Of a stretch of DNA of 64,000 bases, positions 17,817 to 26,049 are shown one piece after another. The stretch covers positions 1 to 64,000 of the forward strand of contig DIXO01000020.1 of the NCBI GenBank assembly GCA_002428735.1, written 5' to 3'. A program made the translations under genes and the position numbers. Within the stretch, counting starts at the first letter, position 1, and the number at the start of each line of letters is the position of its first letter. This DNA comes from Syntrophaceae bacterium UBA6078. Lineage in GTDB: Bacteria > Desulfobacterota > Syntrophia > Syntrophales > UBA2210. Below the pieces are notes generated by a model. It was not told the origin of the DNA. It made no database searches and saw only the letters and a program-made list of their open reading frames with translations.

Positions 17817-18386
17817 TCATAGGGTGCCCCCCGCTGACGACCGTGTGTTTTCATGAGGTGCCCCCCGCTGACAACCGTGTGGGTGTCCTCCGTTGACGAC
17901 CGCGAAGTGTATTCGCTCCCCTCCTATTTGTTGCTCCGATTTCCGACCTTGGTATCCCCGTCTGACATCTCTCTGCCGAGTACTAATTGGCTGACACCCC
18001 CGCCGCCACATTCGGTAATCTTCAACCAGGGCATACAGCGCCTTGTCTTTCTCAAACAGTCCACCTGGATTGACGATTTTGATAAAACCTTTTGCCAATA
18101 GCTCGTCAATGCTCCGGGTTGTCCGTTTTTGACTTATCCCGCGCGCTTCCAATTCTTTATATGTAAGAGAAATCTTGTTGCCATCCGTACGCTCAAGCAC
18201 CTTTTTCCCATTCTTTTTCCGGTAGCCGAAGGTTCGTTTGCCGAGTAATAAAATTAAAACCTGTGTGGAACAATTACTCACAACGGGCGATGAACCTCTG
18301 GAACCAAGGGACAAAAAGGCTGGAGAGAGGAACAACTTGCTCTCAAGAAAAGTGCCTTCCCCATATCTGTTTCCGCGCTGTCTCAT
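17817..18386 (-). CDS. island conserved protein with winged-helix-like core
   Basis: 189 residues. The middle (KISLTYKELEARGISQKRTTRSIDELLAKGFIKIV, about 72-106) looks like a winged helix: a helix-turn-helix, a long recognition helix, then a wing with VNPGGLFEKDKALYAL. I recall similar hypothetical proteins on deltaproteobacterial islands, with the same LFLSPAFLSLG start and RRGYQG segment. Function is unknown; DNA binding is inferred. The last 30 or so codons run through three direct repeats and may not be native. The start overlaps the stop of the Cys-rich gene by four bases. Confidence 0.55.
   Translation of the reverse strand: MRQRGNRYGEGTFLESKLFLSPAFLSLGSRGSSPVVSNCSTQVLILLLGKRTFGYRKKNGKKVLERTDGNKISLTYKELEARGISQKRTTRSIDELLAKGFIKIVNPGGLFEKDKALYALVEDYRMWRRGCQPISTRQRDVRRGYQGRKSEQQIGGERIHFAVVNGGHPHGCQRGAPHENTRSSAGGTL
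17823..17904. repeat. three direct repeats at the end of the winged-helix gene
   Basis: GGTGCCCCCCGCTGACGACC (17823-17842, continuing GTGTG) recurs with one change at 17857-17881, and as a diverged copy at 17882-17904. Offsets are 34 and 25 bases. They lie in the 3' end of the overlapping gene and could be the terminal repeats of a lost insertion sequence. I cannot name the family. Confidence 0.55.
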
Positions 18387-18721
18387 GTTCTCCTACTTCC
18401 CCCTTCAGTAGAGCTTTTGTTTCCCGAGATTAGCCCTATATGCCATTTTCTGACGGCTGAGCCGGTTTTCCGGTAAGGGAACAAAGGGCAGCCACCGGAA
18501 GGACACAATGCAACCTCGCCTCGTTGACCATTACAACACCAGAGGCAATAGCCTCGAATCGCCCTGTCTCGCTTTCGTCGATCCTGGCTGCCGGTGCCCA
18601 TACGGAAAGGCCAGAGAGGGCAGTCTGTAAATGCACAATTCCGAATCATCCCTTTCTTGCCCCCGGAACAGTCTAGACACCGTGCACGGATGGCATTACG
18701 CCTGTTGGTTATGTTGATCAT
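18383..18721 (-). CDS. small duplicated Cys-rich (zinc-knuckle-like) protein
   Basis: 112 residues built from two related units: CLDCSGGKKGMIRNCAFTDC followed by PLWPFR, and CLWCCNGQRGEVALCPSGGC followed by PLFPYR. Each has four cysteines spaced for a metal site and the same PL-P-R ending, which points to internal duplication. Such small proteins are common in prophages and islands, usually without known function. The stop overlaps the next gene by four bases, so it is the upstream member of a pair. Nucleic acid binding is inferred. Confidence 0.6.
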   Translation of the reverse strand: MINITNRRNAIRARCLDCSGGKKGMIRNCAFTDCPLWPFRMGTGSQDRRKRDRAIRGYCLWCCNGQRGEVALCPSGGCPLFPYRKTGSAVRKWHIGLISGNKSSTEGGSRRT

Positions 18722-18758
18722 GACTTATCCCCCATTGCTTTCGTGCTTGCTGTGCTGT

Positions 18759-19007
18759 TTATCGTGCATCGTCGAAAGCGACACGGCGTGCTTCCATGAA
18801 GGCGAGGACATCTTCCAGCTTATAGCGGATGGACCTGCCCCCTACGCGAAGATATGGTAATCCGCGCCTCAGGAATCTATCGTTGCGAAGTGTGCTAAGT
18901 GCCCGACCCGTGATCGCCGCTGTTTCAACTTCGTTCAGGTAAGGTTTTTTGAGGAGCTCAGCGATATTATCAATCTTGAAGGACTCGCCCGTGCTCGTAG
19001 TTTCCAT
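18759..19007 (-). CDS. excisionase/AlpA-like helix-turn-helix protein
   Basis: 82 residues from the ATG at 19007, which has GGAGG eight bases upstream. An ATG at 19022 would overlap that ribosome site and is less likely. The core YLNEVETAAITGRALSTLRNDRFLRRGLPYLRVGGRSIRYKLEDVLAFMEARR is the small MerR-like fold used by excisionases and AlpA regulators (helix-turn-helix, then the R-IRY wing). Close to the integrase in a tRNA-borne island it is the best candidate for recombination directionality factor or regulator of excision. Confidence 0.75.
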   Translation of the reverse strand: METTSTGESFKIDNIAELLKKPYLNEVETAAITGRALSTLRNDRFLRRGLPYLRVGGRSIRYKLEDVLAFMEARRVAFDDAR

Positions 19008-19143
19008 GATGTTCACCTCCATTGAATTTTGACGGGAGAGTAAAATAAGAAAACTCCCGAGCCATTGTGTGAACCGAGAGTAATTGAAGGTTATAATGAT
19101 TGGAATGACACGATAAAAAAAATTCTATCGTATTGGGGAAAAG

Positions 19144-19818
19144 TTAAGATAGGGGTTTGTATTTACCGGGGAAGTTGCCTTTTTCGACGTTCTTAATTAT
19201 TTTTTTTGCAATGCTTATGGACCTACTTATTTGACTTTCGGACATATAGGCTTCATCCGTAGTCCGCCCACTTTTGATCTTCTTGGAAAATATCAAGGCA
19301 ACATCCTGCAATGCTTTCAGGCTTTTGCCTTGTTTCTGCCCTTTGTATAACTTAAGGTATAAGGCAAGCTCAGGTACTACCCTTGCCCCTGGCTCTGTCC
19401 AGGTTTGATAGAACTCACGTACCTGCTCGGCGTTCTTCATTTTCTCCTTAAGCCTTGTTCGCACTTCCTGCAGAACAACTTCCTGCCCGCCTCGTGGTCT
19501 AACGCCTGCGGAATGAATGAACAACAGTAAGTTTGTTTCCTCCTGCATCTTGACATTTTGCATCAAGCGTTTTTTCACTTTCTCGAAAGAGGTGTCATCA
19601 CCTTGGATTGCTTCGTTGTATGCTTGGTCAATAAGAGTTTCTAAGATTTCAGATATTGGACAGACCGTCGGCCAAGGAGTAAGGGGTCCCGGATCTTTGG
19701 CGCTGGCTTTGATACGTGATATATATTCGAGGTATCTTGCTTCTCCGTGAATCTCCTTAAAACTCGATGCATTTAAATAATCGAGCCACAATTTAGAAAT
19801 GTTCTTTCTATTAAACAT
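19144..19818 (-). CDS. hypothetical island protein
   Basis: 224 residues, mostly predicted helical and rich in Lys and Glu, with no motif that I recognise. A GVRPRGGQEVVLQEVRTRLKEK segment lies in the middle and the C-terminus is basic. The ATG is preceded by GATAGGCG-like sequence; the ribosome site is weak. It lies between the excisionase-like gene and the integrase on the same strand. It could be a regulator or a replication accessory, but nothing shows this. Confidence 0.5.
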   Translation of the reverse strand: MFNRKNISKLWLDYLNASSFKEIHGEARYLEYISRIKASAKDPGPLTPWPTVCPISEILETLIDQAYNEAIQGDDTSFEKVKKRLMQNVKMQEETNLLLFIHSAGVRPRGGQEVVLQEVRTRLKEKMKNAEQVREFYQTWTEPGARVVPELALYLKLYKGQKQGKSLKALQDVALIFSKKIKSGRTTDEAYMSESQISRSISIAKKIIKNVEKGNFPGKYKPLS

Positions 19819-19973
19819 CGCCTATCCTTTCGTTCGGTTTTTCTCATCGATCCGTAAACGGAGAAGGATTCTCTCGCTTGTCGATTCGGTTCATGACGTC
19901 AGTCTTATCCGCGACTTTTCCCCTTAAAATTTGCCTCCAAGCATCGACCTTTTTCAAGACATGCTTCCCATCG

Positions 19974-21128
19974 TTACGCCGAGGTGGTCTCCTTTTCGCG
20001 ATTTTCAGCATTGACTACCTGATCAATGATAGATCCTGCCAAGTTTGATGCACTCCGCAAGGTTTCATCTCGAAGATGGGCATATCGCTGTGTCATGGCA
20101 GGGCTCTTATGTGTGAGAAGCCGCTGGATCGTGTAAAGGTCTACTTGGCCGCTGCTGGCCAGGTTAGAGGCGAAAGCGTGTCTTAATCCGTGCATCGGGC
20201 GGAAATCTTTAGGGAGCCCTGCAGCATCCCGGATTGCCCGAAATGCCTTAGCGTTATTTATACCCGAAAAAACGAGACGGGACTCAGTTGAACGAGGTCG
20301 ATTGGCCAAAAGCTCACGTGCTGAGTCGGACAATGGGATTGTTTGATCCGGTCCGCCCTTTGGATCTTTGATTGATATGAATCCCCGCCTGAAGTCAATA
20401 TCATCCCATTGTAGTTTGGAGATTTCTCCCGCTCTCATGCCGGTGTATAGCGCCATCAACATCGCTTCCCTTGCATCACGGTTCAGTGCAGTTACCTTTC
20501 CGTTTTGATCGGTAACTGTTCCTTCTCGGAGAACCCTAAGAAGATTTTCCATTTGCTCATGGTTTAAGTCTTCGGTTTTGATATTATTCACCGTCGGCAT
20601 CTCAATCCGAAATCCTGGTGTATTGCATAGCTGCTTTTTGGTGGCATAACTTATGATTCGACGAAGTAGTTCTAAGACATTCCTGACAGTCGCTGGTTTT
20701 TGTGTCTTTAGGAGCTTAATACGGATTCGGTCTACATCCAATGGGACAAGCTCAGACGGTTCTTTGTTGCCAAGGCTCGGATCAATATGCAACCTGAACC
20801 GACACTCATCTTGAACGAGTCCCTTTAGGTTGGTGTGATTCTTTTTGTATTCATCCCAAAGTTTCTTAATAGTCCATTTCTCGGTAATAAACCTTTCTGC
20901 CTCCCTCTTCTCAGGTCGAGTTTGCCGCTTCCCCTCAATGAGTTGTCCTCGAATTCGTGCAGCCCGTGCCGCCGTCATATCATCAGCATACTGACGGCCA
21001 GCTTTTTCTTCATAAACCTTTCCATTTTTTTTGAAAACAACATAGAAAACTTTTTCTTTTCCCTTTCCTCCGATCCGAACTGCCTCACGATAAAAAACAC
21101 CGGGATATTCTGTTTTGTGTCTTTTCAT
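19974..21128 (-). CDS. int: tyrosine recombinase (site-specific integrase)
   Basis: About 384 residues. An N-terminal arm-binding region (YPGVFYREA, RIGGKGKEKVFYVVFKKNG) is followed by a SAM-like core-binding domain and the catalytic domain: Arg232 in YTGMRAGEISKLQW, then MHGLRHAFASNL (HxxR box), LLTHKSPAMTQRYAHL (second His and catalytic Tyr). All catalytic residues are present. The ATG at 21128 is preferred over 21143 because GGAGAGGGAG sits just before it. It lies next to the right attachment site and should integrate into and excise from the tRNA-fMet gene. Confidence 0.93.
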   Translation of the reverse strand: MKRHKTEYPGVFYREAVRIGGKGKEKVFYVVFKKNGKVYEEKAGRQYADDMTAARAARIRGQLIEGKRQTRPEKREAERFITEKWTIKKLWDEYKKNHTNLKGLVQDECRFRLHIDPSLGNKEPSELVPLDVDRIRIKLLKTQKPATVRNVLELLRRIISYATKKQLCNTPGFRIEMPTVNNIKTEDLNHEQMENLLRVLREGTVTDQNGKVTALNRDAREAMLMALYTGMRAGEISKLQWDDIDFRRGFISIKDPKGGPDQTIPLSDSARELLANRPRSTESRLVFSGINNAKAFRAIRDAAGLPKDFRPMHGLRHAFASNLASSGQVDLYTIQRLLTHKSPAMTQRYAHLRDETLRSASNLAGSIIDQVVNAENREKETTSA

Positions 21129-21194
21129 TTTCTCCCTCTCCATTTATTAAAACAAGGATCAATGAGTACGCATTTCGATATGCCCAGAATTATT

Positions 21195-21215
21195 ATTCCA
21201 ACCCTATTTCCAACC
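21195..21215 (+). repeat. right-end pair of TTCCAACC repeats
   Basis: ATTCCAACCC (21195-21204) and TTTCCAACC (21207-21215) repeat the left-end motif with the same helical spacing. They lie between the integrase start and attR, where arm-type or core-flanking integrase sites would be expected. Confidence 0.5.
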
Positions 21216-21340
21216 TAAATAATAATAAAACAGGTATTTCACGGTAAGTCAAGGGAATATTTATTTATGTAAGTAGCTTATAATTCAATAAATAAATGGA
21301 GTGTTGGTAAAAATCGGGAAATGACGGTAACAGATATTAC

Positions 21341-21392
<52 letters not shown>

Positions 21393-21398
21393 TAGATA

Positions 21399-21432
21399 CA
21401 GGGGCTTAGATATTATTCTAGCTCCTTTTTCT
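21399..21432 (+). terminator. relic terminator of the original tRNA-fMet gene
   Basis: AGGGGCTTAGATA and TCTAGCTCCT can form an imperfect stem followed by TTTTTCTTTG, matching in place and form the terminator at 6573-6606. It probably belonged to the tRNA gene before integration. Confidence 0.5.
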
Positions 21433-21982
21433 TTGCCCTCGATTATTCGCTCCCAGAACTATTTCCAATATTAAGGAGGGCTGTGAAAAATCAAAATCTG
21501 AATACACCGCCCTGTGGGTGGGGATGGGAAGTTTCCCTGCCGAAGGCAGGGAAAAACATGTTCTGTATTACACATGACTGTGAAAAAGATCTCCGCATGA
21601 TGTATATGAGACGAAACATGATTGTGGGGACGTACAGGAACGAATGAGGAGTATCTTTGAGTTTGCCAATTCTATCGTCAGGTCCGTCAACCGCTGGAGC
21701 ATCGCATACAACGGGTCTAACTCTCCCATAAAATGCAGTGGTAATTTCCTGAACCTAGTGGTATCATATGTTCAAGTCATCGCACTGTTTTCGTCCCATA
21801 GTTTTTCCAAGCACCTTTTTAGGAAATATCGATGGCTTTTGACAATACCTCAAATTACGAACTTTTTTTCACGCTACCCTAAATTTTCTTTCAAATGAGT
21901 TGTTTTTATCCCGCAAATTTAATAAAAGGGAAAGGGTAATTTTTATCAGTGATTTGGGCATACACTTAGGAAAGGGAATGGG
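21433..21982. other. A+T-rich gap after the island
   Basis: Holds one strong palindrome, TTTCCCTGCC-GAA-GGCAGGGAAA (21532-21554), of REP or IS-end type, and little else. A + strand frame at 21644-21898 lacks a ribosome site and any family likeness. The last 60 bases must contain the ribosome site (AAAGGGAATGGG) of the CoA-transferase gene. Confidence 0.45.
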
Positions 21983-22912
21983 ATGCAAGTCCAGGAAAGC
22001 AAGGTACTAACTCTGGAAGAGGCGGTTTGTCGTTACGTGTATGATGGGTGCAGCATTGCTTTGGGGGCAATTGTCAGTCGTGAACCTATGGCTGTGGCAT
22101 CTGAGATTGTCCGCCAGAAGAAGAAAGATCTCACATTTGTTAACGATTCATCTGTTGATCCTGCCGAGCTCTTGATTGCGGCCGGCTGCATTCGCCGGGT
22201 TGAAGATGCCTACATCTGGATGGGCGGAGTTGGCCCAGCTCACAATTATCGGAGAGCGGTGCAAGAGGGGATTCCGCATTACTTGGAGATAGAAGAGTAT
22301 TCGAATTACGGTATCTCTCTTCGTTTCATGGCCGGTGCCATGGGGGTTCCGTTTTTACCCACAAAGTCCATGCTTGGCTCGGATATGGTTGCGCATAATC
22401 CACGCATCAAAGTCATTCCGGACCCTTATGGGGGTAAGCCGGTTGCCCTTGTTCCGGCATCGAGGCCTGACGTTGCCTTTATTCATGCCCAGCGCGCTGA
22501 TGCCGAAGGCAATGCGCAGATATGGGGGATGGTTGGGAATGATGATAACATTGCCCGTGCGGCCAAAGCAGTTGTCATCACGTGCGAAGAAATAGTTCCA
22601 ACAAGCGAGATCAGGAAGATACCGAATATGACGGCCATTCCATCTTATTGTGTTTCTGCGGTTGTTAAAGTTCCCTTTTGCTGTCATCCTCTATCCGTTT
22701 CAGGATATTACTGGCTGGATCAGCCGTTCCGAAGGTCATTCTCGAAAGCATCGAAAACCCGTGAAGGAGTGGTGGCTTGGATTGATGAATGGGTTTATGA
22801 TCTCAAGAACCATGAAGAATATATGAACAAGGTTGGCATGGATCGCCTTTCAAAATTGCGTCAAATGGAATTGGATAACTATCATATCCCCACTATTGAA
22901 ACGACAGGTTAA
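21983..22912 (+). CDS. CoA-transferase subunit A (glutaconate CoA-transferase-like)
   Basis: 309 residues of the class I CoA-transferase alpha family, closest in pattern to the glutaconate type (KVLTLEEAVCRYVYDGCSIALGA near the start, YGGKPVALVPASRPDVAFIHAQRADAEGNAQIWG in the middle). This subunit binds substrate; the catalytic Glu is in the partner. It would move CoA between acyl-CoA and a free carboxylic acid in the cytosol. The beta subunit starts four bases after the stop. A linked TRAP transporter suggests the acid is imported from outside. The actual acid is unknown. Confidence 0.82.
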   Translation: MQVQESKVLTLEEAVCRYVYDGCSIALGAIVSREPMAVASEIVRQKKKDLTFVNDSSVDPAELLIAAGCIRRVEDAYIWMGGVGPAHNYRRAVQEGIPHYLEIEEYSNYGISLRFMAGAMGVPFLPTKSMLGSDMVAHNPRIKVIPDPYGGKPVALVPASRPDVAFIHAQRADAEGNAQIWGMVGNDDNIARAAKAVVITCEEIVPTSEIRKIPNMTAIPSYCVSAVVKVPFCCHPLSVSGYYWLDQPFRRSFSKASKTREGVVAWIDEWVYDLKNHEEYMNKVGMDRLSKLRQMELDNYHIPTIETTG

Positions 22913-22916
22913 GAAC

Positions 22917-23792
22917 ATGAGTTACGCGGAAAAATATTCGACTTCAGAATTAATGGCAGCCTTTGTCTCGCGCCAGATACGTAACGATGACGTGGTATTT
23001 ATTGGAATTGGTCTCCCGCTTGTTGCCGGAGTGGTCGCGGTTGCGACCCATGCGCCGAAAGCCATACTGATCTATGAAGGCGGGGGAATTGGGGCACGTA
23101 CGAGGAGGGTCCCGTGGTCGATTTCAGATAATCCTACGACTGACAATGCCATCGCCGCAGTTCCCATGTGGCGTGTCTTCTCCGATATGCAGGCCGGCTA
23201 TGTGACACTGGGTGTAGTAGGCGGTGCCGAGATCGATCGATTTGGAAATCTCAATACAACAGCGATTTACGGCCGGGGGGGTAGCTATCGACATCCGAAG
23301 GTGAGGCTTGCGGGAAGTGGCGGCGCGAATGATATCGCCTCTTCTGCTGGCCGATTGATAATAATGATGCACCTTGGAAAGGGAAAATTTGTCGACCGTG
23401 TACAATTTTTAACGACACCGGGGTATATATCAGGTCCTGGTGCACGTGAGGAGGCCGGGTTAAAGGGAAAGGGACCGGAATATGTGGTGACTGAGAAATG
23501 CATATTTGCCTTTGATGAGAAAACCAAAGAAATGTACTTGAAGTTGCTGTATCCCGGTGTCACTGTTGAGGAGGTTAAGCAGCTTGTAGGCTGGGACCTG
23601 AAAGTTGCTGCCAATATGGAAAAACCAGAGCCCCCGACAGAACAGCAGATCCGTTTGATGAAAGCCTTTGATCCTGATGGCAGCATCATGAAAACGCCCA
23701 AGATTGCACCTGATAAGTGGGAAGACTTTGATGCCTTTTATGAACTGATAAAAGCTGCGTACGAATCAAACCACATCTATAATTCTTACTGA
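22917..23792 (+). CDS. CoA-transferase subunit B (glutaconate CoA-transferase-like)
   Basis: 291 residues. Glu54, in the segment ILIYEGGGIG, falls at the position of the catalytic Glu54 of Acidaminococcus glutaconate CoA-transferase beta, which forms the glutamyl-CoA thioester. GGAEIDRFGNLNTT and SGGANDIAS are further family motifs. An in-frame upstream ATG at 22833 would overlap subunit A widely; the ATG at 22917 gives the normal length. Together with subunit A it forms a heteromeric enzyme. Confidence 0.84.
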   Translation: MSYAEKYSTSELMAAFVSRQIRNDDVVFIGIGLPLVAGVVAVATHAPKAILIYEGGGIGARTRRVPWSISDNPTTDNAIAAVPMWRVFSDMQAGYVTLGVVGGAEIDRFGNLNTTAIYGRGGSYRHPKVRLAGSGGANDIASSAGRLIIMMHLGKGKFVDRVQFLTTPGYISGPGAREEAGLKGKGPEYVVTEKCIFAFDEKTKEMYLKLLYPGVTVEEVKQLVGWDLKVAANMEKPEPPTEQQIRLMKAFDPDGSIMKTPKIAPDKWEDFDAFYELIKAAYESNHIYNSY

Positions 23793-23903
23793 CAGATTCC
23801 TCCGGGTAAACTCCAAGGGATCGGTCGATATTTTAAGTATTGTTCTGTGAGCAGGTGTGTTGTGTGTTAACCTTAACTATCTAAAGCATTAAAGGAGAGA
23901 ACC

Positions 23904-24971
23904 ATGCGTAGACAACTTTTTTGTAAAAACGTGATGTTAGTAGCGGCAGCTATCATAGTTTTTTTGATAGCAGGTCAATCACTCACCTTGGCTGCTTCAC
24001 CTAATTTTGAGAAAAGGACCCTTACCTTGGCCGGTTATTACTCGCCTGGGAATCTTGAGGACCCCATGTACAGGGCCTGTCAGCACTTTGCAAAACTCGT
24101 TAATGACTACACTAATGGAAAGGTAACCGTCGAAATATCGGGTGAAGGTCAGATTTATTCGAGTGGCGCTGAGATGGTAAAGGCAGCTATGATGGGCTCT
24201 CTCGATGTCGTATGGGTCCCTCAGTCGCGACATACCGCATGCGGTTTGAAGAATTGGAAAATTTTTTCTGTTCCTGGTCTTTTGACAGCAGGGGGAGGAG
24301 GTGAATCGTATTACGGCAAGCGACTGTACGCATTCTTTAATGATCCCAAGGTCCATGCACTATTCAGTAAAGAAGCTCAGTCTAAGGGATTAAAGCTTTT
24401 TACCGTTGTGGCGGATCAGCCTTTACAACTCATTGCAAGAGAACCATATCAACCTGATGATTTAAAGGGACTCCAGTTAGGGTGCCCGGGGGCGCTGGGA
24501 TATCGTTTGATTGCCGAGCGATATCAGTTCTCCGCAGTTCCTTTGGTAGCCACGGGTGAGCGATATTCGGCGATTAAACAAGGCATGATTTATGGCATAT
24601 TGGGAACGAGTAAACACCTATCCCTTACGTATAAATGGGTGGATTTGATTCCCTATGCCATGTCTGAACCGTGGTCGACGATTATTCACACTCTCGAAGT
24701 CAGTTCTATGAAATGGGAATCATATGGCGGTGATTTAAAGAAGTTATTAGAGGAAAAGGTTATTCCTGAAGCGACGGAATTTGCACGAAAAGCCTATGCT
24801 GAAAGCGTCGAGAATATCGATCAGAAGTACTTGGCAGCGGGAGGCAAAAATTATTCATGGAGCGAGAAGGATGTCATGGCACTTCGAGCGTGGTATCCAA
24901 CAGCCGCTGAAAAGTTCCGTGATGAATTGAAGGATGCCCAGTTACTTGATCTTGCGTTGTCTTATCAATAG
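23904..24971 (+). CDS. dctP: TRAP transporter solute-binding protein (DctP family)
   Basis: 355 residues with a signal peptide (basic MRRQLFCKN, hydrophobic LVAAAIIVFLIAG, then LTLAAS). The mature part is of DctP type: FAKLVNDYTNGKVTVEISGEGQIYSSGAEMVKAAMMGSLDV near the N-terminus and GERYSAIKQGMIYGILG, where DctP proteins bind the ligand carboxylate. AAGGAGAGAACC precedes the ATG. It should capture an organic acid in the periplasm for the permease encoded downstream. The Arg usual in the ligand-binding region could not be placed by eye, so the ligand is open. Confidence 0.85.
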   Translation: MRRQLFCKNVMLVAAAIIVFLIAGQSLTLAASPNFEKRTLTLAGYYSPGNLEDPMYRACQHFAKLVNDYTNGKVTVEISGEGQIYSSGAEMVKAAMMGSLDVVWVPQSRHTACGLKNWKIFSVPGLLTAGGGGESYYGKRLYAFFNDPKVHALFSKEAQSKGLKLFTVVADQPLQLIAREPYQPDDLKGLQLGCPGALGYRLIAERYQFSAVPLVATGERYSAIKQGMIYGILGTSKHLSLTYKWVDLIPYAMSEPWSTIIHTLEVSSMKWESYGGDLKKLLEEKVIPEATEFARKAYAESVENIDQKYLAAGGKNYSWSEKDVMALRAWYPTAAEKFRDELKDAQLLDLALSYQ

Positions 24972-25190
24972 ATAATTCTTTGTTCGGCGATTGCTATTAT
25001 TTTTTTGAAGGGATGGGAGTTTTCTAATCAGAGGGGTGAGTTCTTGTCCACGATCGTTGAAATGGAGTAACTGTTAGTGAAAATAACGACTTCAAGGGTT
25101 CGATTTAACACGCTGGTTATTTCATCTCAGATTGCGGACAGGAACACCTGATAATAAGCAGTACCTGGAAACGAAGGTGAAGGAATCAAT

Positions 25191-25703
25191 ATGAATTTAC
25201 AAACATCGGTGCAGAAAATCGGGTTACTTGAAAAAATATTTGATCTGCTGACATCAATCTTTTCTTATTTACTGCTTGTAAGTGTATTGTATGTGACATT
25301 TGAAGTGTTTAGCAGGTATCTCTTTTCGAAGCCACATGATTACTCAGAGATTCTGGCCAAGTATATGGTTTTAATGGTGGTGTTAGGTGGAGCCGGAATA
25401 GCTTATTATCGTAATGTTCATATCAAGATGGACCTTGCAGTGTCAAAAATTCGGGGCAGGGCGCTGGTATTTATCAAAATTATCGAAGCCCTTTTTACCT
25501 TCGTAGCTTGTGGCATATTAACCCTTTTTACTGGCAAGTATTGTGCGTTTCTCTTTAGTATCGGCTCAGAATCAGAAACATCAATTCCCATTCCCCAATG
25601 GCTCGAACCTCTTTCTCTGTTAATAGGAGTTTTTTTTGTAAGTGTGGTGGCTTTTGTTCGTATGGGGGTTTTCTTCCGAGAATTTATGAAATTTCATCAA
25701 TAA
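25191..25703 (+). CDS. dctQ: TRAP transporter small permease (DctQ family)
   Basis: 170 residues with four hydrophobic segments (about 15-45, 57-75, 97-117, 141-160), the standard DctQ topology. The motif FEVFSRYLFSKPHDYSEILAKYMVLMVVLGGAG matches the family (RY-F-P--W-EE pattern). It acts in the inner membrane with the large permease. The ATG has GAAGGA six bases upstream. It is 219 bases after dctP and unusually far (346 bases) from dctM. Confidence 0.83.
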   Translation: MNLQTSVQKIGLLEKIFDLLTSIFSYLLLVSVLYVTFEVFSRYLFSKPHDYSEILAKYMVLMVVLGGAGIAYYRNVHIKMDLAVSKIRGRALVFIKIIEALFTFVACGILTLFTGKYCAFLFSIGSESETSIPIPQWLEPLSLLIGVFFVSVVAFVRMGVFFREFMKFHQ

Positions 25704-26049
25704 TTGGCATTCAACACTGCCCCGGATCGCCCTAGTTATCAGAAAATCTGGCAGAGGAGTTGAGAGTGCATAATTTGCTCAATGTCGTATCTTGGGCTTT
25801 AAGAATTTCGCTGTGATTTCCTTTACAGATGCGGATTACCGGTAAAGGAATCTTTTTTCTGCGGTGCTGACATTGCAAACGGGTTGTGTGCGAAGGGAAG
25901 ATTCCGATTCATGGCATTAGCAAGAGCATGGAATTTGCTGATTGTCTCAATGGGGAGAAGGATCATCATAGGGAGATAGGACGGTAAAAATCTCTTAATT
26001 CATTTTGATATAACATATTAATATTGAAGAATAATGGAGGGTTCGTTTA
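25704..26049. other. long dctQ-dctM gap
   Basis: 346 bases with no gene, holding the hairpin described at 25815-25858 and then TGGAGGG, the ribosome site of dctM. Most TRAP operons have almost no space here. Confidence 0.5.
25815..25858 (+). terminator. terminator-like hairpin between dctQ and dctM
   Basis: GATTTCCTTTAC (25815-25826) pairs with GTAAAGGAATC (25842-25852) with one bulge and is followed by TTTTTT. It would end transcripts after dctQ or lower dctM expression. Confidence 0.65.

Noticed and set aside
17823..17904. CRISPR array
   Set aside because: Only two good repeats with unequal offsets (34 and 25), no unique spacers of constant length and no cas genes.
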